A stretch of DNA of 8,751 nt from Gammaproteobacteria bacterium (GTDB lineage: Bacteria > Pseudomonadota > Gammaproteobacteria > DSM-19610), in contig DRQL01000050.1 in the NCBI GenBank assembly GCA_011371465.1, positions 1 through 8,751 on the forward strand, given 5' to 3'. The translations under genes and the position numbers were made by a program. Below, piece after piece: positions 1-6,125 of this stretch. The notes under the pieces were generated by a model that was not told the origin of the DNA, ran no database searches, and saw only the letters and a program-made list of their open reading frames with translations. Numbering within the stretch: position 1 is the first letter of the stretch; each line of letters starts with the position of its first letter.

Positions 1-270
1 CAGTCGTGCCCGCCTGAGCTGAAAGGTGTTACTCGATTTGCGCTCCGGGGCGGTCTGGTTGAATACGGCTTTCTGACCCTTCCAGGGTCCGGCCTTGAGC
101 TTGGTGTTTTCCGTATAGGTGTACTGCGGCTGGATAAAGCCCCACACCTTGAGCCGCTCCGCGGACCCGGCGGGTTCGGTGCCCTGCAGCTGCAGCCAGT
201 TGGTGGCATGCGCTGATCCTGTCGCTCCCAGTGCGAGTGCTGTCGTCAGCACCAGTTTTTTGAGTTTCAT
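1..270 (-). CDS. Outer-membrane porin-like protein, N-terminal 90 residues (cut by window edge)
   Basis: An open frame runs from ATG at 270 to the window edge with no stop, giving 90 residues; the C-terminal part lies outside. The N-terminus is a clear Sec signal peptide: KLKK, a hydrophobic stretch (LVLTTALALGATG), then a likely cleavage site after SAHA near residue 22. The mature part contains VWGFIQPQYTYTEN and ends in FQLRRARL. A first strand of the GFIQPQY type followed by an RRAR(L/I) segment is the usual start of polyphosphate-selective or short-chain porins, so an outer-membrane beta-barrel is likely; the substrate cannot be told. A Shine-Dalgarno sequence GAGGAAG lies just upstream of the ATG. 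The gene begins 44 bp after the DsrE gene on the same strand with no terminator between, so the two are probably co-transcribed. The porin call rests on N-terminal pattern only. Confidence 0.72.
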   Translation of the reverse strand, partial: MKLKKLVLTTALALGATGSAHATNWLQLQGTEPAGSAERLKVWGFIQPQYTYTENTKLKAGPWKGQKAVFNQTAPERKSSNTFQLRRARL

Positions 271-314
271 AGTCTTCCTCTCACTGTTCGAATGGGTGAT
301 GCCGTAGCCTGCCA

Positions 315-770
315 TCAGGGTTTCACCAGGGTGTAACCCTGCTCAACCAGGTCCAGGATGCGGACCACGCCTGCAGATACGTGGGTCGCGCGGGGATTGA
401 TCTCCGGCGGATGCCCCAGTTTTTTGGTCATTTTGCGCATGGTGTTCTCGCAGGCACTGAAACGCACACCGCTGTTCTCGGACAGGCTCTCGATACGCCC
501 GGCATTGGAATTGTCGGCAAACATCAGGCGCAGACCCGGGCCGAACGCCACGATTTCCACATCGACGCGGTCGGGGCCGTAGTGCTTGATCAGGTTACTG
601 GCGACATTCAATACCAGCGTTTGCTTATATGCATCCTGGTCACTGATCTGCAGGACCACTTTTTTCTCTGCAAACGGCTTGTTTTCGGGCGGCGCGGCCG
701 ACGCCAGACTGCTGACGGTCAGCAGCACCGTGACGATGAGCCAGCCCAGTGATTTCTTCAATCGATACAT
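315..770 (-). CDS. Sec-exported DsrE/DsrF-family protein
   Basis: The protein has 151 residues. I chose ATG at 770 rather than the longer frame reaching 914, because it is preceded by a Shine-Dalgarno sequence (GGGAGA, about 7 nt upstream) and gives a textbook signal peptide: basic MYRLKK, hydrophobic GWLIVTVLLTVSS, cleavage near ASA at about residue 25. The mature part (residues 36-150) is a single DsrE-like domain: strand KKVVLQISD, helix, strand VDVEIVAFGPGLRLMF, then GVRFSACENTMRKM with Cys107, and a C-terminal helix ending EQGYTLVKP. DsrE/Tus proteins relay sulfur on a cysteine at the corresponding site, but those are cytoplasmic; this one is predicted to be periplasmic, so its role is unknown. 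It resembles the C-terminal domain of the divergent anti-sigma factor. Its promoter motif matches that of the sigma gene, which suggests ECF control. Export and family are well supported; function is not. Confidence 0.88.
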   Translation of the reverse strand: MYRLKKSLGWLIVTVLLTVSSLASAAPPENKPFAEKKVVLQISDQDAYKQTLVLNVASNLIKHYGPDRVDVEIVAFGPGLRLMFADNSNAGRIESLSENSGVRFSACENTMRKMTKKLGHPPEINPRATHVSAGVVRILDLVEQGYTLVKP

Positions 771-837
771 GTACGTTCTCCCGGTGGTAGGCAGTTGACA
801 GCCGGTCTCGATGTACGCGGGGCCGGCGCTGACTGTG

Positions 838-866
838 TAGATATCCCGCCCCGCATTTTTATTCCC
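838..866 (-). promoter_or_regulatory. Candidate ECF-type promoter of the dsrE-like/porin operon
   Basis: Read on the minus strand, GGGAATAAAA (866 to 857) is followed after 14 nt by ATCTA (842 to 838). GGAAT-like -35 elements are common for ECF sigma factors. The same motif with identical spacing lies on the plus strand at 889-917. Transcription from here would start near 831 and give a leader of about 60 nt before the ATG at 770. Confidence 0.6.
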
Positions 867-888
867 GTGGCAAATAATCTCTTTGGCA

Positions 889-917
889 GGAAATAAAACC
901 GCCGATCGTTGCATCTA
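889..917 (+). promoter_or_regulatory. Candidate ECF-type autoregulatory promoter of the sigma/anti-sigma operon
   Basis: GGAAATAAAA (889-898), a 14-nt spacer and ATCTA (913-917) match the opposing motif at 19 of 29 aligned positions without gaps, including 9 of 10 in the -35 block and all five in the -10 block. The expected start site is near 922-924, almost on top of the ATG at 925, so the mRNA would be nearly leaderless unless translation starts elsewhere. Confidence 0.55.
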
Positions 918-924
918 GAGAGTT

Positions 925-1476
925 ATGAGCATACTTACGCGTGTCTGTACCACCGCATCCATCCGGAAGAACATTGCTTCCTCCCGCAGCCGCCTGTTCC
1001 GGGTGGCGCTGGCCTGGTGCGGCGACCAGATGGTGGCCGATGACCTGGTCCAGGAGACCATGGCGCTGGCCCTGCAGAAAAGTCACCAGCTGCGGGAAAA
1101 GGAGCGTCTGAACGCCTGGCTGTACAGCATCCTGAACAACTGCTGGAAACAGCACCTGCGGCGTTACCGGCCGCATGAAAACCTGGACGAACAGCAACCC
1201 GGCGAGGAACCGGGCCCGGACTACCGGGTGGGGCAGATGGAAGTTGTCACCCGGGTACGCACCGCGGTCGCCGGCCTGCCGGTGGAACAACGCCGGGTGC
1301 TGGCCCTGGTGGACCTGGAGGGCTTTGCCTACTGTGAAGTGGCATCGATACTGGAGATCCCGATCGGCACGGTGATGAGCCGTCTGTACAGGGCGCGTAA
1401 AGCGTTAATTAAACTGCTTGATAACCAGACCGGGGAAATGCCAGGAGCGGCGATCCCCTTGCAGCGAGTGAAGTAA
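925..1476 (+). CDS. ECF (extracytoplasmic function) RNA polymerase sigma factor
   Basis: The 183-residue protein has the two-domain layout of ECF sigma factors. Region 2 (about 22-82) contains LFRVALAWCGD, the core-binding segment DDLVQETMALAL (39-50) and the -10-recognition segment LNAWLYSILNNCWKQHLRR (62-80). After an acidic linker (DEQQPGEEPG), region 4 (about 105-165) contains LPVEQRRVLALVDLEGFAY and the helix-turn-helix EVASILEIPIGTVMSRLYRARKAL, which binds the -35 element. Region 3 is absent, as expected. The anti-sigma gene begins 2 nt after the stop, so the two are probably translationally coupled. GAGAG at 918-922 could serve as a short-spaced ribosome site. A matching promoter motif just upstream suggests that it transcribes its own gene. 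The family call is firm; the ECF subgroup cannot be assigned by eye. Confidence 0.95.
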   Translation: MSILTRVCTTASIRKNIASSRSRLFRVALAWCGDQMVADDLVQETMALALQKSHQLREKERLNAWLYSILNNCWKQHLRRYRPHENLDEQQPGEEPGPDYRVGQMEVVTRVRTAVAGLPVEQRRVLALVDLEGFAYCEVASILEIPIGTVMSRLYRARKALIKLLDNQTGEMPGAAIPLQRVK

Positions 1477-1478
1477 CT

Positions 1479-2228
1479 ATGAACACATGGATAAACACCG
1501 GAAACCGGCATACTGAACTGAACGAGTTGACCCTTAACGCCTATGTCGATGGCCAGCTCGACCCGGAACTGGAGCGCACCGTGCTGAGCGCCATGGACCA
1601 GGATCCCGCGATTCGTGAACAGGTGTGTCAACTGCGCCGCGCCAAGGACTGGATGCGAACCGGCTTTGCCGACGTACAGTCGGAGGACCGGCCCCTGCCT
1701 GCCTACCGGAAACACTGGAGCCGGTTGCAGACCGGTATCGCCGCTTCGCTCATGGCGCTGGCGATCGGTGTGGGTGGCGGCCTGCTGGGTTATGTTTGTG
1801 CTGAACGGGAGGCCGCAAACCACCTGGCGGCCTATCCCGGACACGAAGATCCCGGCAAGGTGCTGCTGCACCTGAGTGACGCCGAACCCCAACATTTTCA
1901 GGCGGTACTGGACTATGCAGAACACTTCCTGCAGGAAAACCAGGGGCGCAATGTGCAGGTGGAAGTGATTGCCAACGCCGGCGGCGTTAACCTGATGCGT
2001 GCCGGCGTCTCACCGTACGAGGATCGCGTTCGCGCATTGAGTAAAAAATATTCCAACCTGCAGTTTGTCGCCTGCATGAATGCATTGCGCAATCTCCGCC
2101 GGGAAGGCATTGAACCGGTCCTGATCGACGACGTGCACAGCGGCACCACGGCCGTCGATCGCGTGGTAAAGCGGCTGCGCGAGGGCTGGACCTACCGCAA
2201 GGTCGACAACCTGTCCGGTGATATATAG
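1479..2228 (+). CDS. Membrane anti-sigma factor with a C-terminal periplasmic DsrE-like domain
   Basis: The 249-residue protein has three parts. Residues 14-66 form a helical anti-sigma-type domain (ELTLNAYVDGQLDPELERTV, then DPAIREQVCQLRRAKDWMR). It has no HxxxCxxC motif, so it is not a zinc-binding anti-sigma domain. Residues 86-107 are one glycine-rich membrane helix (GIAASLMALAIGVGGGLLGYV). Residues 126-242 form a DsrE-like domain: KVLLHLSD, NVQVEVIANAGGVNLM, LQFVACMNALRNL with Cys199, and a final helix ending LREGWTYRKV. With the N-terminus in the cytoplasm holding the sigma factor, this domain faces the periplasm. It aligns along its length with the exported DsrE-like protein encoded divergently, including the FxACxN motif. 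The gene follows the sigma gene by 2 nt, the standard arrangement of a sigma factor and its regulator. Anti-sigma function is inferred from position and architecture; the DsrE resemblance is visible directly. Confidence 0.87.
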   Translation: MNTWINTGNRHTELNELTLNAYVDGQLDPELERTVLSAMDQDPAIREQVCQLRRAKDWMRTGFADVQSEDRPLPAYRKHWSRLQTGIAASLMALAIGVGGGLLGYVCAEREAANHLAAYPGHEDPGKVLLHLSDAEPQHFQAVLDYAEHFLQENQGRNVQVEVIANAGGVNLMRAGVSPYEDRVRALSKKYSNLQFVACMNALRNLRREGIEPVLIDDVHSGTTAVDRVVKRLREGWTYRKVDNLSGDI

Positions 2229-2235
2229 CTGACAC

Positions 2236-2270
2236 GGTAGTACATTTGCTACTCCTCCAATGTAGCTACC
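2236..2270. repeat. Imperfect inverted repeat in the convergent intergenic region
   Basis: The left arm GGTAGTACATT (2236-2246) pairs with the right arm AATGTAGCTACC (2259-2270) with a single bulged G, around a 12-nt pyrimidine-rich loop. It lies directly downstream of the anti-sigma stop. No T-run follows on either strand, so alone it is not an intrinsic terminator; it may be a 3'-end stem in the mRNA or a protein site. Confidence 0.55.
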
Positions 2271-2276
2271 CTTCAC

Positions 2277-2302
2277 ATCCCCGCCGACGCGGGGATTTTT
2301 TT
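2277..2302 (+). terminator. Intrinsic terminator of the sigma/anti-sigma operon
   Basis: A perfect 8-bp stem, ATCCCCGC (2277-2284) and GCGGGGAT (2289-2296), with loop CGAC, runs directly into a T tract to 2302. It ends at the mnmE stop codon of the opposite strand. On the minus strand the same stem is not followed by T residues, so it should act mainly on plus-strand transcription. Confidence 0.9.
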
Positions 2303-3650
2303 ATTTGCCGATACAGAAGCTGGAAAAGATTTTTCCCAGCAGGTCGTCGCTGCTGAACTCGCCGGTGATTTCCGACAGCTGCTGCTGGGCCAGGCGCAGT
2401 TCTTCCGCCAGCAGCTCGCCGGAACCGGCCTCCAGGCAGGACTGCGCGCTGTCCAGGTGGTCGCCCGCGCGCTGCAGGGCATCCAGGTGGCGCCTGCGGG
2501 CACTGAATCCTCCACTGCCGGATTCCCGGTAGCCCATTACCTGCTTCAGGTGCTTCCTGAGGAAGTCCATGCCCTCACCGGTGGTGGCACTCAGTGCCAC
2601 TTCGGTAACCGATGCCTGCTGACGAATACCGGCGGAACGGCCGCCAAGGTCGATCTTGTTGAAGACCAGCGTGTGCGGCAGACGGTGGGGCAGGCGGTCC
2701 AGTACCTGCTGGTCGGCAGCGGTGAAACCGGCGCGTGCATCGATGACCAGCAGCACCCGGTCGGCCTGCTCGATCTGCGCCCAGGCACGGCGCACGCCTT
2801 CCTGTTCGATCGGATCGCTGCTGTCACGCAGACCCGCGGTGTCGATAACGTGCAGCGGCATGCCGTCGATCTGTATGTGTTCACGCAATACATCGCGCGT
2901 AGTGCCGGCAATCGGCGTCACGATCGCCGTATCACTGCCGGCCAATGCGTTCAGGAGGCTGGATTTGCCGACATTGGGCTGACCGGCCAGCACCAGGTTC
3001 ATGCCTTCGCGCAACAGGCAGCCCTGGCGAGCCTGTGCTCGCACCTGCTGCAGCTGGTCAACCACGCTGCTCAGTCGGCGTTGCACTTCGCCATCGCCGA
3101 GAAAATCGATTTCCTCTTCGGGAAAATCAATCGCGGCTTCAACAAAGCTGCGCAATTCCGTGAGGGTGGTGACCAGCGCATGGATTTGCCGGGAGAATTC
3201 ACCCTGCAGCGAACGGGTGGCGGCACGCGCTGCCTGCTCGGTGCTGCTGTCGATCAGGTCGGCAATGGCTTCCGCCTGCGCCAGGTCGAGCTTGTCGTTG
3301 AGAAAGGCGCGTTCGGAAAATTCACCCGGTCGCGCCGGTCGTGCACCCAGTTGCAGCACGCGCGCCAGCAGCAGGTCCAGGACCACCGGCCCGCCATGCC
3401 CGTGCAGTTCGAGCACGTGTTCGCCGGTAAAGGAATGTGGCGCGGGAAAATAAAGACTCAGCCCCTCATCGACCGGCAGGCCATCGGCATCCCTGAAAAC
3501 ATGCAGTTCGGCAACCCGTGGAGCAACAGGGGAGGCAAACAGCTGATCGGCAATGGCCGGCACCAGGGGCCCGGAAATCCGGACAATGCCGACACCGCCC
3601 CGGCCGGGGGGTGTCGCAACGGCGGCAATCGTGTCAACCGGTTCCGTCAC
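2301..3650 (-). CDS. mnmE: tRNA uridine-5-carboxymethylaminomethyl modification GTPase MnmE
   Basis: MnmE with MnmG modifies the wobble uridine (U34) of certain tRNAs, using GTP, a folate and FAD, in the cytoplasm. The 449-residue length is normal. The N-terminal folate-binding domain begins DTIAAVATPPGRGGVGIVRISG. The inserted G domain has the P-loop GQPNVGKS (223-230), AGTTRD (248-253), DTAG (270-273) and NKID (331-334). The protein ends in the family-specific CIGK, with Cys446 as the expected catalytic cysteine. It is the last gene of the rpmH-rnpA-yidD-yidC-mnmE cluster, starting 42 nt after yidC with no obvious Shine-Dalgarno sequence. It ends head-on against the sigma operon. The often-neighbouring mnmG is not in this window. 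No T-run hairpin terminates this strand. Confidence 0.98.
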   Translation of the reverse strand: MTEPVDTIAAVATPPGRGGVGIVRISGPLVPAIADQLFASPVAPRVAELHVFRDADGLPVDEGLSLYFPAPHSFTGEHVLELHGHGGPVVLDLLLARVLQLGARPARPGEFSERAFLNDKLDLAQAEAIADLIDSSTEQAARAATRSLQGEFSRQIHALVTTLTELRSFVEAAIDFPEEEIDFLGDGEVQRRLSSVVDQLQQVRAQARQGCLLREGMNLVLAGQPNVGKSSLLNALAGSDTAIVTPIAGTTRDVLREHIQIDGMPLHVIDTAGLRDSSDPIEQEGVRRAWAQIEQADRVLLVIDARAGFTAADQQVLDRLPHRLPHTLVFNKIDLGGRSAGIRQQASVTEVALSATTGEGMDFLRKHLKQVMGYRESGSGGFSARRRHLDALQRAGDHLDSAQSCLEAGSGELLAEELRLAQQQLSEITGEFSSDDLLGKIFSSFCIGK

Positions 3651-3662
3651 GACAACGTATCT

Positions 3663-3677
3663 ACACGCGCTGCGTGT
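3663..3677. other. Small hairpin in the yidC-mnmE spacer
   Basis: ACACGC (3663-3668) and GCGTGT (3672-3677) form a perfect 6-bp stem with a 3-nt loop in the 42-nt gap between the yidC stop and the mnmE start. There is no T-run, so it is not a terminator; it could be an RNA-stability or processing stem, or chance. Confidence 0.35.
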
Positions 3678-3692
3678 CGTTGCCGGCGATGA

Positions 3693-5348
3693 TCAGCCGG
3701 CCGCTTCCACACGTTTGGTGATCACGTATTGCTGGGCGATCGAAAGGGTATTGTTCACTACCCAGTACAGCACCAGCCCGGAAGGGAAGAACGCAAAGAA
3801 TACGGTGAACACGATCGGCAGGATCATCATTACCTTGGCCTGCATCGGGTCCATGGGCGCCGGGTTCAGCTTTTGCTGGATCAGCATGGTGGCACCCATG
3901 ATCAGCGGCAAAATGTAATAGGGGTCCGGGGCCGACAGGTTCTGGATCCACAGCATGAAGGGCGCCTGGCGCATTTCCACACTTTCCAGCAACACCCAGT
4001 ACAGGGAGATGAATACCGGGATCTGGACCAGCACAGGAAGACAACCGCCCAGCGGGTTGACTTTTTCCTTCTTGTACATGTCCATCATGGCCTGGTTCAG
4101 CTTCTGCTTGTCATCACCATAGCGTTCTTTCAGCGCCTGCAGGCGCGGCGCCAGCTTGCGCATATTGGCCATCGACTTGTAGCTGGTTTCCGACAACTTG
4201 AAAAATGCCAGCTTGATCAGCATGGTGAGAAAGATGATCGACCAGCCCCAGTTACCGACCAGCGCATGTATGTGTTCCAGCAGCCAGAAGATCGGCTGGG
4301 CCAGTATGGTCAGCACGCCATAGTCGACCGTCAGTTCCAGACCCGGGGCCACCGCTTTCATGATGTGTTGCAGTTTCGGACCGGCATACAGCTTTACACC
4401 GGTGGTCTGTTCACTTCCTGCAGGCGCTTTCAGTGCGGGCCCTATCAACCCGATCACATAGCGATCCCCTTTCAGGGCGCGTGAATAGTAGTGGTCCGTC
4501 TGATCAGGCGGCGGTACCAGGGCGGCCACAAAGTAATGCTGGATCATCGCCGCCCAGCCGTCCTTTACATCACGTCCGAGATCCGCTTCCTGCATATCGT
4601 CAAACTTAATTTTTTCGTACTTCTCTTCCGGACTGTAGATCACACCACCGGTATAGGTATACAGAAAGCGTTGCTTTTTTACCGGTTCGGTACGTTGAAA
4701 CTGGTAGTAGGGGCGCGCGCTCCAGTCCCCGCTACCGGTGTTACGCACCTGGAATTCAATGTCGATGACATAGCTGTTGCGATGGAAGCGATACAATTTG
4801 GTCACTTCCACGCCGTTCCCGTTACTCCAGCGCAGCGGAACCTCGAGCACATCAGAGCCTGCACCCAGTTCGTAACGGTTCCGGTCAACCTGGAAACCTG
4901 CATAGTGGGTCGGTTCCGGCCCCTGTCCCTTGCCGACACGCAGACCGCTCTGTGCAATAAAAATCTCCTTGCTGCTTTCCTGCAGCAAACGGAACGGTCC
5001 ACTGTCCCTGTCGGTGGTCAGCGGGTACTTCAGCAGGTCAACCTCGCGGAGATCACCGCCCTTGGTATTGATGACGGCACGGAACATGTCGGTCACCACC
5101 TCGACCCGTTGTCCCTCCGGCAACCGGGCAGCAACTTCTTCGCTGGCCGCCGCCTCGGTGACATCCTCGGGTGCGGTTGGCAGGTCTTCGCCACCGTGGT
5201 CGACGTTTGCGGTGGTGCTGTCAGCCGGTTGCTCCGTTGTCTGTACCTGCGGCTGAGGTTGCGGCCCGTAGTCCTTCATCCATGCCTGCCATATCAGCAG
5301 TACCAGGAAGGAGAGGGCGATGGCGAGAAGAGTGCGTGGGTTATCCAT
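3693..5348 (-). CDS. yidC: Membrane protein insertase YidC
   Basis: YidC inserts and folds inner-membrane proteins, alone or with SecYEG. The 551-residue protein has the Gram-negative form: a first membrane helix (about 6-23, TLLAIALSFLVLLIWQAW), a long acidic, Q/P-rich linker and periplasmic domain (about 25-340), then the conserved five-helix core. The core includes GNWGWSIIFLTMLIKLAFFKLSETSY in two parts around 366-390, the cytoplasmic loop MANMRKLAPRLQALKERYGDD (two short helices), NPLGGCLPVLVQIPVFISLYW (431-451) and FPSGLVLYWVVNN (521-533). The hydrophilic-groove position that is Arg in E. coli appears to be Lys379, still positively charged. The start codon overlaps the yidD stop by 8 bp, which suggests translational coupling. 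Confidence 0.98.
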   Translation of the reverse strand: MDNPRTLLAIALSFLVLLIWQAWMKDYGPQPQPQVQTTEQPADSTTANVDHGGEDLPTAPEDVTEAAASEEVAARLPEGQRVEVVTDMFRAVINTKGGDLREVDLLKYPLTTDRDSGPFRLLQESSKEIFIAQSGLRVGKGQGPEPTHYAGFQVDRNRYELGAGSDVLEVPLRWSNGNGVEVTKLYRFHRNSYVIDIEFQVRNTGSGDWSARPYYQFQRTEPVKKQRFLYTYTGGVIYSPEEKYEKIKFDDMQEADLGRDVKDGWAAMIQHYFVAALVPPPDQTDHYYSRALKGDRYVIGLIGPALKAPAGSEQTTGVKLYAGPKLQHIMKAVAPGLELTVDYGVLTILAQPIFWLLEHIHALVGNWGWSIIFLTMLIKLAFFKLSETSYKSMANMRKLAPRLQALKERYGDDKQKLNQAMMDMYKKEKVNPLGGCLPVLVQIPVFISLYWVLLESVEMRQAPFMLWIQNLSAPDPYYILPLIMGATMLIQQKLNPAPMDPMQAKVMMILPIVFTVFFAFFPSGLVLYWVVNNTLSIAQQYVITKRVEAAG

Positions 5349-5601
5349 GGGTATGCTTCGGTGAGTGAGGGGTTGAGTGATTGCAGTGCCGTTCCGGTAC
5401 CGGGTCTGCGCCGCCGCTGTGCCAGGGATGACACGAACCGATGCGACGCAACGCCAGCCAGCCCCCGCGCAACAGACCGAAGCGCTCGATGGCCGTAATG
5501 GAATACTGGGAACAACTCGGTGTGAACCGGCAATGGTTACCCAGCCAGGGGCTGAGCACCAGGCGGTAGGCTTTAATGAGAATCAGAACCAGTGTGCGCA
5601 T
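5341..5601 (-). CDS. yidD: Membrane protein insertion efficiency factor YidD
   Basis: This small amphipathic protein is associated with the inner membrane and is thought to assist YidC-dependent insertion. Its 86 residues carry the complete family signature: IKAYRLVLSPWLGNHCRFTP, SCSQYSITAIERFGLLRGGW, and LRRIGSCHPWHSGGADPVP, with the conserved cysteines at 24, 30 and 57. The last 16 or so residues are a His-rich, variable tail. The gene overlaps the end of rnpA by 29 bp and the start of yidC by 8 bp (ATGGATAA), a tightly packed, probably coupled arrangement. The Shine-Dalgarno sequence is weak, consistent with coupling to upstream translation. Confidence 0.96.
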   Translation of the reverse strand: MRTLVLILIKAYRLVLSPWLGNHCRFTPSCSQYSITAIERFGLLRGGWLALRRIGSCHPWHSGGADPVPERHCNHSTPHSPKHTHG

Positions 5602-5950
5602 GCGCTGCGATTGTACGCCAGTGTGTGTCCAGTGCGCTGAGTAATTGTTGATTGCTTCGTGAACGGATACCGGGCCGCACCAGCACTACCAGGTCACGGC
5701 CGCCAAGAAGATCCTGGTGCTGGCGGAAACTCTCGCGTACCAGGCGCTTGATCCGGTTGCGTTGCACGGCATTGCCGGAAACCTTGATCGATATCGCCGT
5801 CCCCAGGCGCGGGTGTTGCAGGTCGTTGGGAATCGCCAGTATCGTCATCCAGCGGTCACCGGCCCTGTCTTTACAACGCTTGAATACCCGCTGATATTGC
5901 GCAGCCTTCAACAGGCGATGCGTTGAGGGATAACGCGCCGCCGCGCTCAA
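5573..5950 (-). CDS. rnpA: Ribonuclease P protein component
   Basis: This basic protein binds the RNase P RNA and assists 5' maturation of tRNAs. The frame gives 125 residues and the start codon is TTG at 5950, 11 nt after the rpmH stop; no ATG or GTG gives a complete N-terminus. The beginning YPSTHRLLKAAQYQRVFK corresponds to the family's usual start, and the signature RNRIKRLVRESFR (64-76) is intact. The C-terminal extension (WRTIAAHAHTGSDSH) is coded in the region that overlaps yidD by 29 bp. A non-ATG start would keep expression below that of L34; E. coli rnpA also uses a non-ATG start. The ribosome site is weak, so coupling to rpmH is likely. Confidence 0.96.
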   Translation of the reverse strand: MSAAARYPSTHRLLKAAQYQRVFKRCKDRAGDRWMTILAIPNDLQHPRLGTAISIKVSGNAVQRNRIKRLVRESFRQHQDLLGGRDLVVLVRPGIRSRSNQQLLSALDTHWRTIAAHAHTGSDSH

Positions 5951-5961
5951 GGAAGCGTCGT

Positions 5962-6096
5962 TCAGACGGCCAGACGCGCGCGTCCCTTTGCCCGCCGGGC
6001 CTTGATGACAAGGCGCCCGCTCTTGGTACGCATCCGGGCACGGAAACCGTGGGTGCGTTTACGCTTCAGGTTACTGGGTTGAAAAGTCTGTTTCAT
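5962..6096 (-). CDS. rpmH: 50S ribosomal protein L34
   Basis: The 44-residue frame begins MKQTFQPSNLKRKRTHGFRA and ends RRAKGRARLAV, the classic L34 sequence: very basic, with the conserved TFQPS, KRxRxHGFRARM and RRAKGR segments. L34 is a small protein of the large ribosomal subunit. It is the first gene of the minus-strand cluster and is followed after 11 nt by rnpA, the near-universal bacterial order. A sigma-70 promoter at 6163-6192 and a GC-rich hairpin at 6126-6147 precede it. Its stop is TGA at 5962-5964. The gene is short but complete. Confidence 0.97.
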   Translation of the reverse strand: MKQTFQPSNLKRKRTHGFRARMRTKSGRLVIKARRAKGRARLAV

Positions 6097-6125
6097 GCCG
6101 TTACACCGGTCCCGGAATAGTTAAA

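Noticed and set aside
771..914. N-terminal extension of the dsrE-like gene to 914
   Set aside because: It would bury the signal peptide behind 48 residues and run through the divergent promoter region; the ATG at 770 has a good ribosome site.
859..1290. Minus-strand open frame opposite the sigma gene
   Set aside because: It overlaps a clear ECF sigma gene and has no family resemblance.
2457..3692. Long plus-strand open frame (411 codons) opposite mnmE
   Set aside because: It is the antisense shadow of mnmE, whose protein has all expected motifs; the antisense product has no recognisable domain or ribosome site.
4491..5498. Long plus-strand open frame (335 codons) opposite yidC
   Set aside because: Antisense shadow of yidC and yidD; composition is typical of a GC-rich antisense frame.
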